Origin: an uncultured Porphyromonadaceae bacterium
GTDB lineage: Bacteria; Bacteroidota; Bacteroidia; Bacteroidales; Muribaculaceae
NCBI GenBank assembly: GCA_947177145.1
Contig: CAMWTL010000002.1
Coordinates: 1-42,167, forward strand
Reading direction: 5' to 3'
Length of the DNA stretch: 42,167 nt
The number at the start of each line of letters is the position of its first letter. The stretch's first letter is position 1. The notes beneath the pieces were generated by a model. That model did no database searches. It was not told the origin of the DNA and saw nothing but the letters and a program-made list of their open reading frames with translations. Positions 7,397-17,185 of this stretch are shown one piece after another. A program made the position numbers and the translations under genes.

Positions 7397-9175
7397 TTAC
7401 CATCCGGCGTTCTGCTGAAGATTGCTGAACTTCAAAGTCTCTGAATAAGGGATAGGACCATAGTACATGTAATCCTTGTAATTGCGAGTGTCAACATCGA
7501 ATACAGAGTAAACGCCGTCTTCGATATGCATACCTTTGGCAGTCTCGTTGAGATCGGCTTTCCAACGACGGAGATCGTAGAAACGGAAGCCTTCGAAGCA
7601 AAGCTCAAGACGACGCTCGTTGCGGATAAGCTTACGCATCTCCTCCTTGCTGCTCTTGCAGCTCTCAAGATAGGCATCACCATTCTCAAGACCAATGAGA
7701 GCACGGCTGCGGAGAGCCTTGATCACATCGTAAGCGGAGTAGCCGTTGGAACCTGAACCTGTCGGTCCCCAAGCCTCATTTGCAGCCTCAGCATAGTTGA
7801 GGAAGAACTCGGTGTAGCGGAGACGTGCTGTGTAATGGTTCTTGTCAACGATGTTGCTTGAGTTAGCGTTCACATCCATACGGAGATGCTTCTTCATGTA
7901 GTAACCTGTACGGGTTGAGGTGGTAATCATATCAAGACCGTCGTTGGTGTTGGAATCGGCAGCCGTATTGATTACAGTGTTGGCTGTGCCGGCAGTAGCC
8001 CCGTTATAGATGATGTAGTCATAGAAACGCTGGTCGCGGTTCTTGTAAGGATTCTGGGGGTCGTAACCCGACAGAGGATCGGTGATAGGATAACCGTTAT
8101 CCATCGGGAAAGCATCCACAAGGTTCTGTGTTGGGTTGATGCGTCCCTGGCCATAGAGTGAGGGAGGGAAGTAAGTAGACTCACGGTCATGGTTCTCACC
8201 CTTCTCAGTACGCCAGATTACCTCGGGAGGACAGTCGCCGTCCTGAAGAGCATCCATATTGACGTCACAATACCATGTGCCACCATCCTCAGCCATACCT
8301 GAAATGCCGTTAATGTGCTTAAGAACACCGGCAGCGGCATTGGCAGCAGTCTCCCAAGTCACGCCCGACTTCTCGAAAGCAGGACTTGCTGCGAGAAGAG
8401 AAGCGCGAGAGATGAACGCCTGCACAATCTGACCGCTGATACGGCCCATGAATCCTGCACCGAATACACGGTTGGCGTTACCCTCTGTGATGCCGGGATA
8501 TTTCTGCTGAAGCTCCGCAAGCGATGCGGGATCTTCCTGAGCATCATACGACTTAAAGGTAGCCGGAAGATACTTGAGAGCCTCGTTGAAATCCTCCATC
8601 ATAGAGTTGTAGCACTCAATGAAAGTATTACGGGGCACATTGAAGTTGCTTGTGGCATCCTCAGGCTCAAGAACGATGGGTATACCAAGAAGCTCACCTG
8701 AGTTGTCGATACCGGCGTGTGCCTGAAGGAGGTTATACATAAGGATGCCGCGAAGGGCACGAGCCTCTGCATAGAAACGGTCGTGGAAGCAAGCACTGGC
8801 AGCCTCATCCTTTGCCCACTCCACATCATCGATACGGCTGAGGAGCAGGTTACAATACTGTATACAGGTACGGGTCATCTCCCAACGGTTCATCGGATTG
8901 TTCTGAGAGGTCCAAGAGCCTGAAGCTATAAGGCGCCAGCTATTATTGGCTTCGTTGGAGACAGCATCATCGGTTCCCGCCTCACTCAGATTGAAGACAT
9001 CGAATGAGGGCATGAAGGCATAGACGTTACCCAACACATTCTCGGCATATGATGAGTTCATCACCAGATAGTCGATGGGAAGGTTATTCTCCGGCAGCGG
9101 CTCAAACACATCGTCGCAAGAGACGAAGGCACCTGCCATCAGAGCGAATACACCTGCTTTTATTATCTTGTTCAT
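7397..9175 (-). CDS. xusD: SusD-like xylan-binding lipoprotein 2
   Basis: A 592-residue SusD/RagB family protein with lipobox FVSC (Cys20) followed by DDVFE, a good surface-export signal. The N-terminal SusD-like TPR region includes WTSQNNPMNRWEMTRTCIQ and YAEARALRGILMYNLLQ (near 140), and the C-terminal RagB/SusD region includes RLRYTEFFLNYAEAANEA, ELCFEGFRFYDLRRW and a final NAGW. SusD proteins cap the paired SusC channel and deliver oligosaccharides. It follows SusC2 after 15 nt and is translated in the same operon. Ligand identity (xylo-oligosaccharides) is inferred from the locus. Confidence 0.92.
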   Translation of the reverse strand: MNKIIKAGVFALMAGAFVSCDDVFEPLPENNLPIDYLVMNSSYAENVLGNVYAFMPSFDVFNLSEAGTDDAVSNEANNSWRLIASGSWTSQNNPMNRWEMTRTCIQYCNLLLSRIDDVEWAKDEAASACFHDRFYAEARALRGILMYNLLQAHAGIDNSGELLGIPIVLEPEDATSNFNVPRNTFIECYNSMMEDFNEALKYLPATFKSYDAQEDPASLAELQQKYPGITEGNANRVFGAGFMGRISGQIVQAFISRASLLAASPAFEKSGVTWETAANAAAGVLKHINGISGMAEDGGTWYCDVNMDALQDGDCPPEVIWRTEKGENHDRESTYFPPSLYGQGRINPTQNLVDAFPMDNGYPITDPLSGYDPQNPYKNRDQRFYDYIIYNGATAGTANTVINTAADSNTNDGLDMITTSTRTGYYMKKHLRMDVNANSSNIVDKNHYTARLRYTEFFLNYAEAANEAWGPTGSGSNGYSAYDVIKALRSRALIGLENGDAYLESCKSSKEEMRKLIRNERRLELCFEGFRFYDLRRWKADLNETAKGMHIEDGVYSVFDVDTRNYKDYMYYGPIPYSETLKFSNLQQNAGW

Positions 9176-9190
9176 GTTGTCGTTTTAGTT

Positions 9191-12034
9191 TTAGAAGTTT
9201 ACTTTAACACCGAAGTTGTAGCTGCGGGTCTGAGGACTGCCGCCAACTGTGGTCTCACGATATTTCTTCTCCTTGCATGCCCGCCAGAGGTCATTGCCAT
9301 TAACGTAGAGCTGAAGCCCTTTAACAAACTTGTGGTCAAACCACTTCGAGGGGAAGTCGTAGGTAAGCTGGATCTGATCCAAGCAGAAAGTGTCAGAATC
9401 ATACATCCAGTAGTCGGAGGTAACAAAGTTTAGGGCACCACTCTGAGTGGTGAGGCGGGGATAAGTGGCAGTGGCAGCAGTCTCGGGAGTCCAGCGTCCG
9501 CGAACTATCTCTGAATACTTGCGGTCGCCATAAACCCAGGCAGCCTCATTATCCTTAATTCCGTTACCACCTGCCCAACCTGTTGCGGCTACGAAGAGGG
9601 TAAAGCCCTTATAACCGAGAGTAAGGTTCATACCATAAGTCCAAGGATTATCCCAACGACCGATGATTACCATATCTTTGCTGTCGATGATACCGTCACC
9701 GTTGACATCCTCATATTTAAGGTCGCCGGGCTTGGTATTGTTGTTGATGAGAGCACTTCTGGAAATCTCCTCCTCGTTCTGGAAGTAGCCAAGACAACGG
9801 TAGCCACGCAATGCGCTTCTGTTCTGTCCCTCGCTCTTCTGCCATTCATACTCAACGTTCTCGCTGATCTTGGTGTTCTTTGTAGTTACATACATTACAT
9901 TTGCACCGAAGCCCACATTGAAGTCGCCGAATTGCTTGTTGAAATTAGCCATGAGTTCAAAACCCTCCACCTTATAAGCATCATAGTTGATGTAAGGGAT
10001 GAAAGAGCTGGCACCCTCGCTACCCCAACCTGCAAGCATATAGCTCGGATAGAGGTTGGTAGCCTGAATAGGAAGACCATCCACCTTAGTGTTGAAATAT
10101 GCACCGCTAAGGGTAATCATATTGTTCACGAAGCCCATATCAAGACCAACGTTAAACTCATTGCGCTTCACGAATGTGAGGTTGGGGTTTGTACCCTGAG
10201 TACTCATAAAGGTCTGGATACCTTTGTGACCGTCGTTCCAACCCCACCATGCGCCGTTAGCGGTGAACTTGCCGTCCCACATATAGAAGCTGTCATCGAG
10301 ATTACCATTCTTGAGCATATCGATATCCTGAAGGATACGGCCGTAAGTAGCATTGATGCGGAGTTCGCTGATAGCCTCGCTGTCTTTCAGGAATTCCTCC
10401 TGACCGATACGCCAGCCGATACTTCCCACAGGTGAGAAACCGTTGCGGTGACCCGGTTTGAAGCGTGCTGAATGGTTGATAGCACCGTTAAACTCTGCAT
10501 AGTAGCGATTGGCATAGTTATAAGCCGCACGGAAACCGAGAGTTGCATTGGTATTACGGTGATACTGGCCGGAGTAAGTACGCTTGTAGCCATGAGCCAC
10601 AACAGTAGCGTCTACATTGTGAACATCGTTGAAGGTGTTCTTATAGTCAAACTGACCGGAGAAAAGGAGAGTCTGACGCTCCGAACCGCCACCTACGTCC
10701 ATATTGCCGCTGGAGAAGTCATCATTATACTTCTTAAGACCGGCAATAACATCCTTGCCACCGTAGTTGCTCCAAGTTGCCTCGTAGACAGCATATCTGG
10801 GAGAAATAGAAGCAGAATAGATGGTGTTGTAGTCCACTGCACCGTGAGCGGTGAAAGAGAGACCCTTGACAACCTTGCCGAAGTCGATGCGGATACCGGC
10901 ATCAAACTGGAGCTGACGGGTGGTAGACTTGGTATATCCACCGGCATACATAGCGGCAAACGCATTGCTCTGATACTGCTGAGTACCACCGAGGAGATAC
11001 TTGCCACCGATAAGGTGATTACTGTTGTTCACCAAAGCCCAGCTCTCCTCATCGTCTGCCTCGATAGCGTCGATAGGAATGAAAGGAACGAAGGGTGAGG
11101 TACCCTGCACTGCCGGACGCATAGTAGCGGCATTGTTCCAATAGCCGGCATGGTCATAGCGATTGTCGTAGAAAGTCGCGCTGGTGTTTACCCAACCTGA
11201 CACCCAATCGTTGAGATTGAGGTCGATATTGCCACGCAAGCTCAGACGGGTCTGACCATTGTTCTTACCTTCACCGAATTTGATGATGTCGTCTACATGA
11301 TAAACGTCAACAAGGGCGTAGAATTGTGCAAACTTGGCACCGCCTGTAAATTCAGCCTGACCCTCATATTTCATATACTGCTTCTTCAGATATTCGTCGG
11401 AGAAGAAGTTGATATCAGGATAGCGTGAGAGGTTGCGGTGAGAGCCATAGTTGTAGATGTCCTCAGCTGTGAAAGCTGCGCTAAGACCATCATTGGCACG
11501 TGCCTCATTGTAGAGGGTCATGTATTCGGCTGCACCGAGATATTTCTGGTATCTCTTGGGTACGAACATCTGGGCATTGCCACGCACAGAGACATGGAGT
11601 CCGTCGGGACGGCCACGCTTGGTAGTGATAAGCACGGCACCCTTCGCAGCGGTAGAACCGTAAAGCACCACTGCCTGAGCACCTTTAAGGAATGTGATGC
11701 TCTCGATCTCCTGAGGAAGAATATTATTGTCATCACGAGGCACACCGTCAACCAACATCAGCATTCCGCCCATATCCCAGCTTGTATTGGTCAGGGCACT
11801 GACATTCTGAAAAGTGTATGTGTTGAAGCTCTTCTTCTCAAGCTCAACCATATTCACAGAAGAGACGCCGCCGAGAATATCGCTACCGTCACTTGTGCGG
11901 AAAGGGAGCTGGATTCCCTGTGGCAGCGAATCTGCCGGCACGAATGTCTCGTCGTCCTGGGCGAAAGCACCGGGAGTGAAGAGCAGAGCGGCTGCCGCTG
12001 CGAGGGGATATATGATGTTATTTGAATTTTTCAT
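9191..12034 (-). CDS. xusC: SusC-like TonB-dependent transporter 2, short N-terminus
   Basis: A 947-residue outer-membrane transporter with a signal peptide ending AFAQ near residue 26. Mature sequence passes almost at once into a plug domain (SSVNMVELEKK; GGMLMLVDGVPRDD; ESITFLKGAQAVVLYGSTAAKGAVLITTKRG), then a beta-barrel with repeated RGN, YYAEFNGA and GFELMANF segments, ending RSYNFGVKVNF. The carboxypeptidase-regulatory-like domain and the clear TonB box present in SusC1 are not visible, so this is the shorter partner of the tandem SusCD arrangement. It lies 27 nt after SusD1. It should import xylan oligosaccharides across the outer membrane. How it couples to TonB is uncertain. Confidence 0.92.
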   Translation of the reverse strand: MKNSNNIIYPLAAAAALLFTPGAFAQDDETFVPADSLPQGIQLPFRTSDGSDILGGVSSVNMVELEKKSFNTYTFQNVSALTNTSWDMGGMLMLVDGVPRDDNNILPQEIESITFLKGAQAVVLYGSTAAKGAVLITTKRGRPDGLHVSVRGNAQMFVPKRYQKYLGAAEYMTLYNEARANDGLSAAFTAEDIYNYGSHRNLSRYPDINFFSDEYLKKQYMKYEGQAEFTGGAKFAQFYALVDVYHVDDIIKFGEGKNNGQTRLSLRGNIDLNLNDWVSGWVNTSATFYDNRYDHAGYWNNAATMRPAVQGTSPFVPFIPIDAIEADDEESWALVNNSNHLIGGKYLLGGTQQYQSNAFAAMYAGGYTKSTTRQLQFDAGIRIDFGKVVKGLSFTAHGAVDYNTIYSASISPRYAVYEATWSNYGGKDVIAGLKKYNDDFSSGNMDVGGGSERQTLLFSGQFDYKNTFNDVHNVDATVVAHGYKRTYSGQYHRNTNATLGFRAAYNYANRYYAEFNGAINHSARFKPGHRNGFSPVGSIGWRIGQEEFLKDSEAISELRINATYGRILQDIDMLKNGNLDDSFYMWDGKFTANGAWWGWNDGHKGIQTFMSTQGTNPNLTFVKRNEFNVGLDMGFVNNMITLSGAYFNTKVDGLPIQATNLYPSYMLAGWGSEGASSFIPYINYDAYKVEGFELMANFNKQFGDFNVGFGANVMYVTTKNTKISENVEYEWQKSEGQNRSALRGYRCLGYFQNEEEISRSALINNNTKPGDLKYEDVNGDGIIDSKDMVIIGRWDNPWTYGMNLTLGYKGFTLFVAATGWAGGNGIKDNEAAWVYGDRKYSEIVRGRWTPETAATATYPRLTTQSGALNFVTSDYWMYDSDTFCLDQIQLTYDFPSKWFDHKFVKGLQLYVNGNDLWRACKEKKYRETTVGGSPQTRSYNFGVKVNF

Positions 12035-12061
12035 TATTGAAAGGTAATTATGGGGTTATTA

Positions 12062-14008
12062 TCACCATCCCGGATTCTGATACAATTCAGGATACATTGA
12101 CACGTCTTTCACCTTCAAGGGGAGCCAATAGTGCTTCTCGGTAAGAGGACGCTCTACGACCACTTTTTCGCTAAAGCCTACAACCGTATTCTGAGTGGGG
12201 TCAGTCTTGTTGATACCCACTGAAGAATCCTTATCGACACCGGCAAGATTGCCTGAACGTGTAAATTCCTGAGAGGTCTTGATGTTGTAGGGATATTTGT
12301 CTATGAGCATCCAGCGACGCAGGTCGGTGAAACGGTGAGACTCGAAAGCAAGCTCGACAGCACGTTCGCGGCGAACCTCGCCCATGAAAGCATCAAGAGA
12401 GCCGGTGAACTTCGCGTTGACATTGGCAACCCCGGCACGCTTACGGATAGTATTGATTGCCTCAACGGCTGTCTTTGAGAATTTGCCGGATTTACCCTGT
12501 GCCGACCCATAGCCGTTGCAGGCACTCTCAGCATACATCAGATATATATCGGCAAGACGCATATAGGGGATGAGCATATGGTTGTTTGCACCCCAGTTGC
12601 CACCGCCTTGGTTGTCCCACTGGTTAAAGTCGTCGCGCACAAACTTATAGTTCAGATAACCTGAGCGGCTACCTTCCGTATCAGAGCGGAGCTTACCACC
12701 TGTGTATAGAGGAGCATAGCGAACATCATCAGCCTGCGGGTTGCCACCGAGTTCGAGCTTGCAGCCGTCGAAACGGATGTCATGGTAGAAGCGGGGGTCA
12801 CGACCCTTCCAAGGATGAGTCTTATCGAAACCTGAATCGGGATCGTCAAGAGGAAGACCGTTAGCCATACCGTAGTAGTTTACGTAGTTGGCAGTCGGGT
12901 GATAGCAGATACCGTTGTTGGTAAGGAACTTTGTGCCGTAGTCGTTGGTCTGTCCCCAGTTGGAGCGGTTCCAGTCGTCACACGGATTGCGGTAGATAGC
13001 CTCAGTAGAACCGGGCATCAAGCCACCTCTTGAGTGAGAAAGGAAGAGATCCTTATAGTTCTCAAACTTAACGAGTGAATACTGAGTCTGACCAGACTCG
13101 ACGAGGTTGAGAAGCTCACCAAACACGTCGGCAGCACGCTTACAGAAATCCTCATTATATCCAAGAGCGTTGCCGGGGAGCTTTGTGCCACCGTGGGCAG
13201 CTATGTTGGGGTCGTTATTCATAAGGGGTGAACCTGCCCAAAGGAGGTTTTTGCCAAGGTAGCCAAGAGCCATAATCTTGTTGATACGGAGCTTATTGTT
13301 ACCCTTTGTAGCGGCACCTGCCTGAGTGCTGTCCCAGTCGATAGGAAGGAGTGAAGCAGCTTTCTGAAGGTCTTCTGCTGCTTTCTCTGCACATTCAGCA
13401 TAGCTGAGACGGGGATTGTCAAGAGCAGCACTACCGAGAACCTCATCAATGTAAGGAAGACCACCGAAATACTGCATAAGCATGAAATGGTAGAAACCAC
13501 GGAAGAAGTAGAGCTGACCTTCGATCATATTGCGCTCCTCCTGAGTTGCCTGAGTGAGGCGATCCATATTAGCTAGACCGAGGTTAGCCTTACGGATAGC
13601 ATACCAAGCACCCTTCCAGAGTGTGGGATGCTGCCCCACGTCGGAATACTTACTTGTGTCAAAGCCGCCAATGTCCATAAAACCGCAGCCCCAGCCGTCG
13701 TGCTCAGCCTGCCAGCCCCAGAAGTCACCCTTATCAACCTTGTCACACATCATGTAGGTCTCGTTGATGCCGGTGAATTCATCTTCGCCCCAGTTCCAGG
13801 AATTGTTCCAATAGCAGGTTGTGAAGTTAGGAAGACAGAAATACATCTCTTCCACATAGCCCTGGAAGTTCTTGAAATTCTTGAAAGCCTCATCCTCCGA
13901 AATCTCGCTCTCAGGGGCTTTGTCGAGATAGTCGGTGCAGCTTGTGAGATTACCACAAGCCATGAAAGCTGCAAGAACTGCAAATATATAGATTTTAATT
14001 TTTTTCAT
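12062..14008 (-). CDS. xusB: SusD-like xylan-binding lipoprotein 1
   Basis: A 648-residue SusD/RagB protein with lipobox LTSC (Cys24) and TDYLDKAPESEIS after it, the usual mature start of SusD proteins. Landmarks are EGQLYFFRGFYHFMLMQYFGGLPYIDEVL (near 162-190), ADIYLMYAESACNGYG, VRRERAVELAFESHRFTDLRRW and a C-terminal YPELYQNPGW. It follows SusC1 after 12 nt. It is expected to sit on top of that transporter as a lid and bind xylan fragments; many aromatic residues (the WNNSWNWGEDEF segment near 67-78) would suit sugar stacking, but the binding site was not mapped. Confidence 0.93.
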   Translation of the reverse strand: MKKIKIYIFAVLAAFMACGNLTSCTDYLDKAPESEISEDEAFKNFKNFQGYVEEMYFCLPNFTTCYWNNSWNWGEDEFTGINETYMMCDKVDKGDFWGWQAEHDGWGCGFMDIGGFDTSKYSDVGQHPTLWKGAWYAIRKANLGLANMDRLTQATQEERNMIEGQLYFFRGFYHFMLMQYFGGLPYIDEVLGSAALDNPRLSYAECAEKAAEDLQKAASLLPIDWDSTQAGAATKGNNKLRINKIMALGYLGKNLLWAGSPLMNNDPNIAAHGGTKLPGNALGYNEDFCKRAADVFGELLNLVESGQTQYSLVKFENYKDLFLSHSRGGLMPGSTEAIYRNPCDDWNRSNWGQTNDYGTKFLTNNGICYHPTANYVNYYGMANGLPLDDPDSGFDKTHPWKGRDPRFYHDIRFDGCKLELGGNPQADDVRYAPLYTGGKLRSDTEGSRSGYLNYKFVRDDFNQWDNQGGGNWGANNHMLIPYMRLADIYLMYAESACNGYGSAQGKSGKFSKTAVEAINTIRKRAGVANVNAKFTGSLDAFMGEVRRERAVELAFESHRFTDLRRWMLIDKYPYNIKTSQEFTRSGNLAGVDKDSSVGINKTDPTQNTVVGFSEKVVVERPLTEKHYWLPLKVKDVSMYPELYQNPGW

Positions 14009-14020
14009 TTTGTTGAGAGG

Positions 14021-17000
14021 TTAGATGTCAAACTTGATACCAAGGTTGAAACGGCGAACGGTAGGATAAGCACCCTGTGATGCGTTACCGGTGCCGGCGA
14101 AGTTGTTCTCACGGTCGTCAGGAAGCTTAGACCACTGCCAGAGGTTGTTGCCGTTAACGTAGATCTTAAGATTGCTTAAGCCGATCTTCTTGATCCAGCC
14201 GCTTGTCCATGTGTAAGCGATCTCGGCATTCTTCAGACGGAAGTAAGAACCGTCATAGTGGTTGTAGCGGTTGTCCCAGCCGTTGTAGTAGCTCGGAGTG
14301 GTGTTCCAAACGGGAAGAGGACGGTCGGGATCAGTCATACCGGGAGCCCAGAAGTTCACGCCTGCGAAGAGGGTGTTGAGGTTGCCGCGATAAGACTCGA
14401 ACACTACGGTACGCTGAACATTGGTTACACCGTACATCTGAACATATACGCTCCAGCCTTTCCAATCGAAACCGATAGTGGCGTTGTAGTTGTTCTGCGG
14501 GATACCGCTGTAGCCGTAAGGTGTGGAGTCGGAAGAGTCAATTACACCGTCACCGTTGTAGTCAACCATGATGGGCTGACCGGGAAGCTTCTGGTTGTCG
14601 TTAGTGTTGTGGGGAGTCATCGCGATAACGTCGTCCCAAGTCTGGGCATATCCGGCGTCATAAACAATGCGGTCCTGACCGATCATATAGCCTTCGCTCT
14701 TGCGATAAGCCTCCATAAGGGCGGGATCATCCTTCTTTGTAACGATGTTCTCCGCATGGGTCATATTGAGGTTAGCCCAAAGGTGAAGATCGTTGGGGAA
14801 TGTGTAGTTGAAGCGGAGTTCCAACTCATAACCCTTGCTGTCTACAGTACCGAGGTTAGCCATAGGAGCGCTGCCGCCGAAGTAAGACGGGATTGCACGG
14901 TCGCCACCGCTAACGAGGATGTCCTTACGTTTCTCCTTGAAAAGCTCGATAGTACCGCTCACGAGGCTATGATAAAGTGTGAAGTCGATACCTAAGTTCT
15001 GCTTGATAGCTTTCTCCCAGTGGATATTGGGGTTGCCAAGAGAAGCCTCCTTATACCAAGTGTAGGGACTGCCGCCATTAGGATAGAAGGAGCCTGTTCC
15101 ACCGGCTGCCCACTGTGTCTGATAGAGGAAGCGGCCACCGGCTGAGTCGTCGCCGACCTCACCGAGAGAGTAACGCACCTTGAAGTTGTCAAGCCAACCA
15201 CGGCTCCAGTTCATGAATTTCTCCTCGCTGAGACGCCATCCAATAGCGCCGGAGGGGAAGAAGTCGAAACGATAGTCACGGCCGAATTTCTCAGAACCGT
15301 TGTAAGCGCCGTTAAACTCGAAGAAGTATTTCTCGGCAAAGTTATAAGTGGCACGGAAAGCCCAGTCCTCACGATAGCGGGTGAACTCGGTACCATAAGT
15401 TACCTCATTACGGTTGAATACGCCCATGGCGGTCACGTCATGCTGACCGAACTGGCGGCCGTAGAAGAGCTGTGCCTGATAGAAGAGGAAGCGGTTGGTT
15501 GCCCAGTTGTTGATTTCACCTGTACGGGTGCTCCACTTGAGGTCCTCATTGAAGTCAAGACCGTTAGGCTGAGTCTTCTTGTCCCATATTACCTCACCGG
15601 TGTCAGGGTCAATCCATTTGTACTGGGGTGAATACCAGTTTTCACAGATACCACGGTTGATCTCCTGCATATTGTTGTCCCAAGAGATTGTACCACTGAT
15701 GCGGAGACCCGGGGTGATGAATTTCAGATCCTGATCAAGAGTAAAGTCGGTATTGATACGGGTAGTGGTAGTGTAGCCTACACCGCCGGTAGCAACGCCC
15801 TGCATTGAGTTAGGTGCGCCCTGTGTATTGGCAGGATAGTAGCCCCAAGTGCCGTCGGAATACTGAGGACGGAAAGCGTCGGAAGGTGCGCTATAAGCAG
15901 CCTGCCAGAGCTGGGTTGTACCCCAGTCGTTGTCACCTGCGCCCCAAGGAGATTTCTTCTCACCGTGTGAACCGGAAAGGTTAACCTTGAACTGAGTGGT
16001 CGGTGTAAGGGTGAAGTCGAGGTTAGAACGAATGTTGACACGGTTGTAACCGAAACCACCGTTGTAGCCGCGTTTTACGTCATACTCCTTATAGAGGTCA
16101 CCCTCATGCAGGAAGTCGATAGCAGCATAATATTTAACGAACTTCGTACCACCACGCACGTTGATGTTAGGGTTGTATGCCATAGCGTGGCTCTTGAAAA
16201 GCTCTTTCTCCCAGTTTACATTAGGATAACGCTCATACTCCTCAAGGTTGGCAGGGTGAGCATACTTGTCGATAATGTCCAGAGGAGTCATATCAACCCA
16301 AGATGCGGGCTGGAGACCAAGCTCACGCTCGATGATGCGGTTTCTCATGTAAAGTGCCTCGGGAGAACCCTCGGTGCCGGGGAGGTGAGAAACCACCTTG
16401 GCAACTGCGTTGAGAGAAACACCGATTTGTGCTCTACCCTCCTGACCACGCTTTGTGGTGATGAGGATTACACCGTTTGCACCCTTCACACCATACACGG
16501 CGGTTGCGGATGCATCCTTCAGTACTGACACTGTTTCTACAGAGTTAATATCGACAGTGTTCATAGGACGTTCGATACCATCGACGAGGACGAGCGGGTT
16601 AGAACCGTTCCAAGATGTCTGACCACGGATCACGATCTGCGGGTCTTCGGCACCCGGCATACCGGTTGATGCCATTGTGGTCACACCGGGGAGATTACCG
16701 GTGAGGGCTGCACCAAGGCTGGATACACCACCGGTCTTAGCAAGCGTAGCACCTGATGTCTGGGCGATAGCACCTACGACTGATGCTTTCTTCTGCTGGC
16801 CGTAACCTACGACCACAAGCTCATCGAGGGATTCGCCGCTGTCTTTCATCACGACGTTAATGACGCTGCGTCCGCCCACTTTCTCTACCACCGGCTCCAT
16901 GCCGACGTAGGTGAAACGCAGCTCCGCTTTCTTAGGATTAGCCACCTCAATCTTGTAATTGCCGTCGAGGTCAGTGGCAGTACCACCGGGAACTCCGACA

Positions 17001-17146
17001 ACCATTACTGTCACACCGATCAGGGGTTCACCCGTCTGATCGGTAACGTTACCTTTGACTAAATCAGCCCGGGCGGAGAACGCTCCCGTCACGAGCATGG
17101 TCATCAGCAACGCAATGTAATGAAAAGTCTTCTTTACATTTTTCAT
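14021..17146 (-). CDS. xusA: SusC-like TonB-dependent transporter 1
   Basis: A 1041-residue transporter. The signal peptide ends near residue 27 (FSARA). An N-terminal carboxypeptidase-regulatory-like domain follows (about 28-100, VKGNVTDQTGEPLIGVTV and DGNYKIEV), then a TonB-box region (SLDELVVVGYG, about 106-116), a plug (NPLVLVDGIERP; VSVLKDASATAVYGVKGANGVILITTKRG) and a long beta-barrel ending RRFNLGIKFDI. It imports xylan oligosaccharides together with SusD1. It is 39 nt downstream of GH43 number 1 with no promoter box in the gap, so it is probably read from the promoter at 18960-18990. Length and layout are standard for the family. Confidence 0.95.
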   Translation of the reverse strand: MKNVKKTFHYIALLMTMLVTGAFSARADLVKGNVTDQTGEPLIGVTVMVVGVPGGTATDLDGNYKIEVANPKKAELRFTYVGMEPVVEKVGGRSVINVVMKDSGESLDELVVVGYGQQKKASVVGAIAQTSGATLAKTGGVSSLGAALTGNLPGVTTMASTGMPGAEDPQIVIRGQTSWNGSNPLVLVDGIERPMNTVDINSVETVSVLKDASATAVYGVKGANGVILITTKRGQEGRAQIGVSLNAVAKVVSHLPGTEGSPEALYMRNRIIERELGLQPASWVDMTPLDIIDKYAHPANLEEYERYPNVNWEKELFKSHAMAYNPNINVRGGTKFVKYYAAIDFLHEGDLYKEYDVKRGYNGGFGYNRVNIRSNLDFTLTPTTQFKVNLSGSHGEKKSPWGAGDNDWGTTQLWQAAYSAPSDAFRPQYSDGTWGYYPANTQGAPNSMQGVATGGVGYTTTTRINTDFTLDQDLKFITPGLRISGTISWDNNMQEINRGICENWYSPQYKWIDPDTGEVIWDKKTQPNGLDFNEDLKWSTRTGEINNWATNRFLFYQAQLFYGRQFGQHDVTAMGVFNRNEVTYGTEFTRYREDWAFRATYNFAEKYFFEFNGAYNGSEKFGRDYRFDFFPSGAIGWRLSEEKFMNWSRGWLDNFKVRYSLGEVGDDSAGGRFLYQTQWAAGGTGSFYPNGGSPYTWYKEASLGNPNIHWEKAIKQNLGIDFTLYHSLVSGTIELFKEKRKDILVSGGDRAIPSYFGGSAPMANLGTVDSKGYELELRFNYTFPNDLHLWANLNMTHAENIVTKKDDPALMEAYRKSEGYMIGQDRIVYDAGYAQTWDDVIAMTPHNTNDNQKLPGQPIMVDYNGDGVIDSSDSTPYGYSGIPQNNYNATIGFDWKGWSVYVQMYGVTNVQRTVVFESYRGNLNTLFAGVNFWAPGMTDPDRPLPVWNTTPSYYNGWDNRYNHYDGSYFRLKNAEIAYTWTSGWIKKIGLSNLKIYVNGNNLWQWSKLPDDRENNFAGTGNASQGAYPTVRRFNLGIKFDI

Positions 17147-17185
17147 CGCTATTAAATATTAAAGTATAATGGAAATAATTATCTC

